Origin: Trichobilharzia szidati
Taxonomy: Eukaryota > Platyhelminthes > Trematoda > Strigeidida > Schistosomatidae
Length of the DNA stretch: 64,000 bases
Assembly (NCBI GenBank): GCA_944472155.2
Contig: OX235271.1
Location: 97,229,256 to 97,293,255, forward strand
Reading direction: 5' to 3'
Part shown: piece by piece, positions 57,091 through 64,000 of the stretch
Numbering within the stretch: position 1 is the stretch's first letter
Layout of the letters: the number at the start of each line of letters is the position of its first letter
Program-made: the position numbers and the translations under genes
The notes under the pieces: generated by a model
Seen by the model: only the letters and a program-made list of their open reading frames with translations
Told to the model about the DNA's origin: nothing
Database searches by the model: none

Positions 57091-57947
57091 TGAGATGGTA
57101 CCTGATGTTAGGAAAGGAAATCAAGAGGAGTTTACCTTCTGTTACGAATTAGACACCTTTCCAGCTTGAATCACCTAACCAAAGTAAGTAATCCGAATAG
57201 AAAATTAGTCATTTACGATGAGTGCACTTAATTAAACCATACAGTGTATTTGAGCAACTTAATGCACCAAAAGACGACGTAAGCTAGATTGTGAGAGACC
57301 TTTTACACTATCTTGTTTTTCCAAGATTGAAATTTAAAACTTTTGGAACAAATGATTAAGCGCCTATCTCAAAACTATGGAATCTTCCACTTTCTCATGG
57401 CTAAAAACATTGAATTTTACTAAGATGGTCATCTAGTTTCTCAGGGTTTATCACGTAAAACCAAAAATTTAATAGTATCTATGATAGTGGCCAAGAACTC
57501 ATCTTTCAGACTGCTATCATCTGACAATGGAGCCACATGTGTTAATTGGACTTAAGTCATCTCAATAAGGCACCGTTGCATAATTTGATAATTATTAAAA
57601 CTCCATGGTTTTTAACCCCTTCCGAGTCATCTGCTTCTTGTAAAGCAATATGGAATGTGAAATATGAATAATTTGAAAAGCTCTACTCAGCTAACCTCAA
57701 GATAGTGACTGAGTAAAGCTGTTACAGTGAGTCCAGTTTATCATGAGATTTAGTGAGCTGATAACTGGTAATTATCTGACTTATTTTTACCCGCTTACTC
57801 ACTATTGTTTACCATCAGTTATGAGATATTTAAATTTTTGTTTCAGTTACTGATTGTTGTATATCCTGATGCAGTAAGGTGATGGGACAGTATTTTTGAC
57901 TATTTGCAATCTTAATACTCTGTAAATTCAACTATGATTTTTAATTG
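57091..57947. other. non-coding, nothing recognised
   Basis: AT-rich; short plus-strand coding-like pieces around 57,380-57,550 could be a decayed element but I cannot place them. Confidence 0.35.
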
Positions 57948-57958
57948 CTAACTTAGTC

Positions 57959-58189
57959 CTTTTTTCCGCCACGTTCCCCAGCGGAGCATAGGGCTTCAAG
58001 ATAGTGGCTTGAGGTTTCGGTAGCAGTGTTTGTTTTTACAGGATGGCGTTGCTCGCCTCATGCCCAACCTTTCCTCTTCACCAGTATTATTTCTGACTTA
58101 GCGAGGTAAAGAAGTACGTCGGCCGGGGATCGAACCCCGGACCATGTGCATGGTCGGAGAGCGTCCTAACCGCTATACCGCCGACGCAC
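57959..58189 (-). mobile_element. tRNA-Gly-headed SINE with 11-bp target duplication
   Basis: Tail at left (CGTTCCCCAGCGGAGCATAG), head at right (GCGTCGGCGGTATAGCGGTT), perfect B box GGGGTTCGATCCCCGG. CTAACTTAGTC flanks exactly at 57,948-57,958 and 58,190-58,200. Confidence 0.93.
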
Positions 58190-58200
58190 CTAACTTAGTC

Positions 58201-58717
58201 TTGATTCAACTTTATTCAACAAAGTATTTTCCAGTTTGACAATCGACACGAAATGAGCATAGCTTACCAACTGTAGTGTTCGCTGAGAAGATACTTAGAC
58301 TTTTAATATTCATGAAGCCAACTTTCTAGCTTTCTACTTTCTTATCTCAAATTATTTTATTAGTAGTCGTTAACTGGGCAATAATACTGATAATAATCTT
58401 ATATTCTGATTGTAATACGCATTATATACAGATATATAAAGATAATACCTAAATTATTAATAATCTTGTCACTACTTATTTCTTCATTGATGAATAATGA
58501 ATTAATTGAGTAGGTTAAAAGAAAAATGTCAGTAGTAGAATCTCCTGTATACATACACTAACTGGAAAAGGAAATGTATATATCGCAAATTCCTAAATTT
58601 CACTCTTTTGTATTTTTTGTTGATCAAGATTGTTTATTTAGCCTTAAGTGAACAAGTCAGAATCCTTAAGATTAAAGCACTGACATTAGATTTTCAGATT
58701 GAAGTAGTGTTATAAGC
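58201..58717. other. non-coding, nothing recognised
   Basis: AT-rich spacer. Confidence 0.4.
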
Positions 58718-58724
58718 AAGTACG

Positions 58725-59160
58725 CACCAACTGGGGTTCGAACCCAGGACCTTCCGGTTACAAGGCAAGCTCGGCCACTGGGACCCGATTCAATGCCAGC
58801 CCATGAATTCTAACTTCCACCAATTCGTGATGCATTTAGAGCGACCACCAACCAATGTCATCGGTGGGAACTCCATCCTCACACTTGACTAGATGGACCT
58901 CACTGGTCACAACTTCTCACTAGAACTCCAGAAAACTCTGTCCTGTATCAAGTCACTAGCGAGCATCAGGTTAATTTTCAAGAGTTGGTTTGTGAGGTCC
59001 TGAGTTCGAACCCCAGTGGGCGCGTACTGCCAATGATTCCCAAACTAGGATGAAACAGCTGTCCAGTACTCCCTGGTTTTCAATGGTTCTCTAACTGACA
59101 TCAATCCGTGGTCAAACTCATAAAAACAAATCTAATCCTTACAAACCAACTCGTGAAAAA
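58725..59160. mobile_element. hammerhead/tRNA repeat, partial foldback
   Basis: Left: minus copy of tRNA head and leader (58,725 to about 58,975) without its ribozyme. Right: plus ribozyme and tail (GTACTGCCAATGATTCCC, GATGAAACAGCTGTCCAGTA) joined at the T arm. CAAGTAC at 58,718-58,724 and 59,161-59,167 may be a short target duplication. Together the halves make one broken inverted unit. Confidence 0.75.
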
Positions 59161-59167
59161 CAAGTAC

Positions 59168-59639
59168 CTTGTATGTCTGCCTCAGGAATATTTTGGGACA
59201 TTGAAGTATGAGTCTAGTGAATACATCAACTGAGTTAGTGTATGATATCACAGCAGCTATCTTAACCTTGTTTTACTGCGAAACATTAAAAGTCACTGAG
59301 GTAAATTTTTACATTTTACGTCTTTGTGAAGCTCACTAATTGTTTCACTACGCATGAAGACAAATATATTAGGATTCATTTTAATCGGTCCATGATAGTT
59401 TACTTAGCTGATAGGTCATCTAATACACAGGTTTAATGTTTTCTAGTTTACCTGATTCTTGTGAGTAATTTAATTATTTTATGAAGATAAGTGTTTTTGT
59501 AATATGAAGTATATATAGTTTGATGAAACGGACACTGGTGAAGAGAGAGTTAATATCCAGAGATAGCATTCACTTTCCGGATACACTGACACAGCTTATT
59601 AAATCAACGAATTCAAAGGAATCTGGCACACTATGATGA
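59168..59639. other. non-coding, nothing recognised
   Basis: AT-rich spacer. Confidence 0.4.
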
Positions 59640-59850
59640 CTGAAATTACATCTGATACGCAGAAGGATGTCTGGGAGTCACTTAGTAGTAGCATAGTATG
59701 GTCATTTGGTCAGTTTTGGACATGATCAATTCACTATACCATGCTACTGTTAAATGGCTCGCAGATATCCTTCTACCTATTAAAAATAATCTCAGCCATC
59801 ATTGTGTGCCAGATTTATTTGAGTTCGCTTATTTGCAATGCAAAGCCAGA
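59640..59850 (+). mobile_element. PLE reverse-transcriptase scrap
   Basis: VLDMINSLYHATVKWLADIL, then LPIKNNLSHHCVPDLFEFA corresponds to the stretch before motif A in the PLE at 44.2 kb (LNMIDSPYHSVAKWLMEIL). Motif A itself is gone. Confidence 0.75.
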
Positions 59851-60138
59851 CTACCTTCTCGAAGTAATGGTCATTTACAAACTGTATCAAAGCCATTTTT
59901 TATACAGCCTTTTTGGATAACTGTTAATATTTCTACTGTTTTATGCGTTTCTCACCTGTAATTATGAATCATGAAACTGTAATCCAGTGTACTTTCTGTT
60001 TATGCGAACTGTTGAACTTGAATGACTCAGTCTAACACTGTAAACGATTAATCCTTGTCTGACATAGAGTATCAGGGGTGCAGTGTACAATAGACACATT
60101 TGTCACAAAGTGTCACGATTTGTCTTCACTTCATCTTG

Positions 60139-60141
<3 letters not shown>

Positions 60142-60168
<27 letters not shown>
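60142..60168. repeat. (TA)n microsatellite next to a SINE
   Basis: TA tract abutting the SINE tail; a second, shorter TA tract (60,411-60,425) lies just beyond the SINE head, so the SINE probably landed in a TA-rich site. Confidence 0.9.
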
Positions 60169-60169
<1 letters not shown>

Positions 60170-60395
60170 TCCTTCACGTTCCCAATGGAACATAGGGCTT
60201 CAAGCTAGAGACTTGAAGTTTCGGTAGCAGTGTTTATTTTTACAGGATGGGGTTGCTAGCCTCATGCCCAACTTTTCCTCTTTACTAGCTTTATTACTGG
60301 CTTAGCGAGGTAAAGGAGTGCGTCGGTGGCTGGGGATCGAACCCAGGACCACCTGGGTGGTTGGTGAGCATCCTACCGCTGTGCCACTGACGCAC
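60169..60395 (-). mobile_element. tRNA-Gly-headed SINE
   Basis: Complete: tail CGTTCCCAATGGAACATAGG at left, body, head GCGTCAGTGGCACAGCGGTA at right. Confidence 0.9.
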
Positions 60396-60440
60396 ATATT
60401 TATATGCACATGTATATATATATATCCAACGAACTGCTTA

Positions 60441-60623
60441 TCAACTAAAAATAAGCTCTATTCTAGACAATATGATAACACGTTGTACATAATTTCCAGC
60501 GCCTTTAAACTGCAAAACATCTACTCTTCGTACAGGATCTTCAAGTAAACTAGTATTCCACAGTACATTGTGTGTTTTTCTGTCTGAAGCAATATCCATT
60601 ACCCTGAGATATCTTTCCTTCAT
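60441..60623 (-). CDS. possible coding exon, unrecognised
   Basis: An open minus-strand reading frame of 60 codons with non-repetitive, gene-like composition (for example SDRKTHNVLWNTSLLEDP and RRVDVLQFKG). Possible acceptors lie just upstream (TTTTACAG, GTTTGCAG) and GTACAA inside the frame could be a donor. An in-frame stop sits immediately before its ATG. I do not recognise the protein. It lies on the same strand as the Ig gene and upstream of it, so it could be a far 5' exon of that gene or of another gene, or chance. It has no sign of being a repeat. Confidence 0.25.
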   Translation of the reverse strand: MKERYLRVMDIASDRKTHNVLWNTSLLEDPVRRVDVLQFKGAGNYVQRVIILSRIELIFS

Positions 60624-61195
60624 TTACTTTGATAAATGTTCTGTAAAATGTTGACTGCAAACTAAAAATTTGTGTGAGTTCATGTAGAGATCCAAAAACA
60701 GAATTAGATGAACAAAACAATAAGAAATGATGAATAGTTTATGCATTACACTGGATGGTAATTTAGGTAGCCTAATGATTTAAGCAGGCCGCCTGTTTAT
60801 TTACAATATTAATTTAGTCTTCAGTTGGATTGTTTTTGTTGACTATAGACTTGAAACAGATTGTTTCGAACTGCTAAACAATGTTTTTTTCTGCATCAGA
60901 TGAGACTGAAACGGATTCTAGTCTCTGAGTAAATGTGACAGTTCATAATGTGGTACCTAACACTCATGACTTCGATGGTGTTAAGTAACAAACCTCTGAA
61001 TATTGTAAATTGTTTCACTCTTGAAACTGAAGTGTTTATAGTTGTTTGTTGTAAAAGGATATTCTTATTTCATTTCATATGATTTATTTAGTCATGTTTG
61101 TTCAACTATATACAAATTGTTTCTCTCCTTCCCTCTGTTTCTCTAGTTTCACTTCGCTTACACACTTCCACATTACGAATCCTACTTAGTAATAT
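60624..61195. other. non-coding, nothing recognised
   Basis: AT-rich spacer. Confidence 0.4.
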
Positions 61196-61209
61196 AAATT
61201 TTATGAATT

Positions 61210-61641
61210 TTCAAGTTTTGGTTTGTGGGAATTTGATTGGTTTCAGAAGTTCATCGTGAGCTGACATCAGTTAGAGAACCAATGAAGAACCTGGAAGTAC
61301 TGGACAGCAGTTTCGTCCCAGTTTTGGACTCTCCAATGGCAAGTTCCGCCGGGGTTTGAACCCACGACCTCTCGGTTACAAGGCGAGCTCGTAGACTGTT
61401 AAGCCACTGAGACCCGATCCAGTGGCCCATGAATTCTAACTTCTGCTAATTCACGACATAGCTCGACCACTAGCCAATGTCTTCGGTGAGTATTTGTCCG
61501 AACACCCGACCCGCTGTACCCCACCAGTCACGACTTCTCACCTCAACCCAGGTAACTGCCTACCTAAATAGGACCAGTTGCTAGTGAGCAGCAGTCTGAT
61601 ATTCAAGTGTTGGTTTGCAGGGGTCTGATTGGTTTAAATAA
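61210..61641 (-). mobile_element. full-length hammerhead/tRNA element with terminal direct repeats and 14-bp target duplication
   Basis: AAATTTTATGAATT flanks the element exactly (61,196-61,209 and 61,642-61,655). Inside, the two ends are direct repeats of about 35 nt: TTCAAGTTTTGGTTTGTGGG...GATTGGTTT at the left and TTCAAGTGTTGGTTTGCAGG...GATTGGTTT at the right. Between them, read on minus: leader of about 150 nt, tRNA-like head (GGCTTAACAGTCTACGAG; GGGTTTGAACCCC), ribozyme region (GGAGAGTCC...GGGACGAAAC) and tail. The tRNA-like part lies well inside the element, unlike a standard SINE. It is the only copy here with both ends clearly defined and not inverted. Confidence 0.88.
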
Positions 61642-61655
61642 AAATTTTATGAATT

Positions 61656-62390
61656 ATTCCTTCTTTATCAACAGTAAACTATAACTACTTTCATTTTCAG
61701 TAAAATACTTCAACTTATTTGCCTTAGCAGATGGCAATTTTTATACATAATGATTAGATGACCTTAAAATGAATTTTTATCAAATAAACATTACCGTTTG
61801 TTTGACTCCTTGCTTTATACTTAATGATAGAGATCATTTGATGGTCTGGTGAATTTTTCTTTTCATAATGTTAATCAGCCGTAACAATATGGACAGTTTA
61901 TTTGAAAACTGGTAATGCTGCATAAGCATGAGATAGAGAGAAAAAAGATACTAGATTTTCTCTCTACTTATTATGCTATATTTCAAGGCTACATGGTAGA
62001 AGATACTATTTTAAAATCTGGTAATTGGAGACAACCAAACAACACAACAAACCTTGTAAACCTTTGAATCGGATATTTAGTCACAGTTTAGGAATTATAG
62101 TTTCTAGTATTGTTGATAGCATTTCATGTGGAATGGAATAATTATCGGATTGTCATCAGGATAATATTTGTATGAATTCATCAAATAAGTAAAAGTATGA
62201 TGTGCAAGTTATGTGAAGTAACTAACTCAGCAAACAAACATAAGACAGAGTCAGTATTTACTCAATTCCATGCAGCTGTGGATACACTCAAACAACGTGT
62301 ACAGTTTAATTTCATGCCTACTATCAAATATCCTTAAGGCGTAGCTTTAAACTACAGAGTTGTCTGTTTTATTATTCAAATAAACTTCAC
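61656..62390. other. non-coding, nothing recognised
   Basis: AT-rich spacer up to the LINE target site. Confidence 0.4.
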
Positions 62391-62403
62391 ATCGTACAGA
62401 ACG

Positions 62404-63108
62404 CGGAGATTATGAAAATAACTAATCAACAACAACAACAGCAACATCCAGCGCCAATCACCATCAACAGGAGGGATTTGAAAGAGGTTACTTCATTCAC
62501 TTATCTAGGGAGCATTGTCTCAACTACAGGAGGAACGGACGAGGATGTCAAATCGAGAATCGGGAAGGCGAGAAACACATTCATCAACCTGAAACCAATC
62601 TGGAAATCTTCGTCACTCAGCCTACATCAACAACAAAATTCGGATTTTCAATGCAAACGTCAGGTCAGTCAGTTCTTCTATACGGATGGATCAGAAACTT
62701 GGCGGGTCACCAAGAATATTTTCAACAGCCTGTTGCAGACCTTTATCAACAGCTGTCTTCGCTCTATACTGAAGATCAGATGGCCGGAAAGAATCACCAA
62801 CATGAAACTATGGGAACAAACAAAACAAGAACCAATCACCCAACAAATATGCAGGAGAAAGTGGAGATGGATTGGACACTCTCTGAGGAGGCTGCTGGGT
62901 GACATCGCGCGTCAGGCCATCGCTCGAGTGGAACCCGAAAGGGAAGCGGCGAGTGGGACGTCCAAGGGTGACATGGAGGAGATCGTGTGAAGAGGAGTTG
63001 AAACAGTATGGACTAACATGGATGCAAGTGAAAAGTACGGCAGAAGACAGAGAGCAAGTGGAGACGTGCAGCTGAAGCCCTATGTTCCACTAGGAACCCA
63101 AGGGAACA
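62404..63108 (+). mobile_element. RTE-like LINE, recent 5'-truncated insertion with 13-bp target duplication
   Basis: ATCGTACAGAACG is repeated exactly at 62,391-62,403 and 63,109-63,121. The copy carries only the region after the RT: a long frame from 62,412 with a CAA-type glutamine run (NQQQQQHP), DLKEVTSFTYLGSIVSTTGG, RIGKARNTFINLKPIW and, after one or two shifts, RRKWRWIGHSLRR. It ends AAGCCCTATGTTCCACTAGG and a short GGGAACA-AT tail. An exact duplication and good frame preservation suggest a young insertion by target-primed reverse transcription. Confidence 0.93.
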
Positions 63109-63121
63109 ATCGTACAGAACG

Positions 63122-63484
63122 ATTGTTAAGCAGTAAGTTATTATGGTGTTAATTAACTACAGTGTCATTCTGTGACCAGATTACTTATTTGATTTTTGGC
63201 TCACAATCAATATGACTTCAGACAAATGATGTTCGAATGTGTAGGCGCTCCAGGAGATTAATAACTTAATTTCTGAGGTACCTGAAGAATGCGCAAGTGT
63301 ATAGAGATGACCTGTTTGTGTAGAGTGAAAAAGAAAATTGGGACAGTTCTTGGGAAGAGCAGTATTTTACAGCTGATTCATCGAAAACTTCAACAAGATA
63401 ACGAAACCTCTCGATAAGTTGCCAAGTAATACAAGGTTTATTTGGGCTAAACAGACAGAGAAGACGTCTCATTGAATTAAAGAA
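63122..63484. other. non-coding, nothing recognised
   Basis: A 68-codon minus frame (63,266-63,472) lies here without recognisable content. Confidence 0.4.
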
Positions 63485-63740
63485 TTCCTAGATGGTCACC
63501 AGATGTCGCTGAAACTGTCGGTACCTGGGAAGCGGTTCATGATTTCCGCTGATACACAGGTGATTAGGGTATAGGAGTTTTGGAGTATACTAGCCAAGTT
63601 TTACAAAACACAAGCATTTTACGGTAGAAAACAGTGTTTGGCGATTGTTTATGTGCTTGAGAAGTGGAGACCATACCTGCCTGGTCATCGATTCCAGACT
63701 GACGCTTTCACCATCTCAGCCAGTCTCTTCAAAGTTCTGC
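63485..63740 (+). pseudogene. LTR-retrotransposon (Ty3/gypsy-like) RNase H fragment
   Basis: Plus strand: PGKRFMISADTQ fits the start of the RT-linked RNase H domain. A second frame gives CLAIVYVLEKWRPYLPGHRF, the typical segment of gypsy-type pol proteins. The intervening part is frameshifted and no LTR or other pol domain is visible; the fragment may continue past the right edge. Broken and non-functional as seen. Confidence 0.65.
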
Positions 63741-64000
63741 AATAACTTAAATCCAATGCTCATAGCTTATTAAAAAGATCAATTCTTATGCAGTTTAAGT
63801 TAACTTATATAATATGAAACTATCAGCAGAAAAGTAACTTAAACTTATGTTTATTTACTTATTTGCCTAACCATCTGTTCGATTTACAGAAACTCACATA
63901 TAAGTATACTGGTATATTTTTGACTGTATAAGTATCCCACCTGTATTTCTCTAGAAAAATGAAAAGACACTAGCAACAGTATTTTAACATTGACTGATTT

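Noticed and set aside
1..64000. CRISPR arrays, bacterial operons, ribosome binding sites, rRNA genes
   Set aside because: None seen; introns, splice sites and retroelements show this is a eukaryotic chromosome.

Overview
The window is AT-rich, intron- and repeat-dominated eukaryotic DNA. Its mobile elements point to a blood fluke (genus Schistosoma): tRNA-headed repeats of the SM-alpha type with hammerhead-ribozyme remnants, several Penelope-like elements (PLEs) with GIY-YIG endonucleases, RTE-like APE/RT LINEs ending in (AAT)n, and a Ty3/gypsy-like RNase H scrap. The species call is an inference from repeat content; no marker gene fixes it.

Only one host gene is well supported. Five minus-strand exons (41015-40759, 35691-35475, 28460-28290, 21269-21141, 20576-20388) have consensus splice sites and compatible phases. 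They encode two complete immunoglobulin domains and the start of a third, in the style of lachesin/IgLON/DIP cell-surface adhesion proteins. The true first exon and everything after the third domain's first half were not found. Introns of 5.1, 7.0, 7.0 and 0.6 kb carry most of the mobile elements between 20 and 41 kb.

Layout: 0-8 kb, a foldback element, two damaged LINEs (one carrying a PLE scrap) and a hairpin; 9-15 kb, SINEs, hammerhead elements, a LINE end and a large palindrome; 16-18.6 kb, a decayed PLE interrupted by a SINE; 20-41 kb, the Ig gene, with a nearly open PLE (29.1-31.0 kb) on the opposite strand; 41-47 kb, a PLE endonuclease scrap, a LINE, a PLE with inverted terminal repeats and a paired hammerhead element; 47-64 kb, mostly unrecognised AT-rich DNA with scattered LINE, SINE, PLE and hammerhead pieces, ending in a fresh 5'-truncated LINE and a gypsy-like fragment.

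Two patterns tie the repeats together. First, the glycine-tRNA-headed SINE and the RTE-like LINE end in almost the same 3' sequence followed by (AAT)n-type tails, and both make 11-13 bp target duplications, as expected if the LINE mobilises the SINE. Second, the hammerhead/tRNA elements and PLE-end-like pieces occur repeatedly as foldbacks with an extra tail on one side and short target duplications outside the whole unit. They therefore seem to insert as inverted units in a PLE-like way. That pattern, with chimeric PLE/tRNA arms at 24.6-25.9 kb, is the most interesting signal here.
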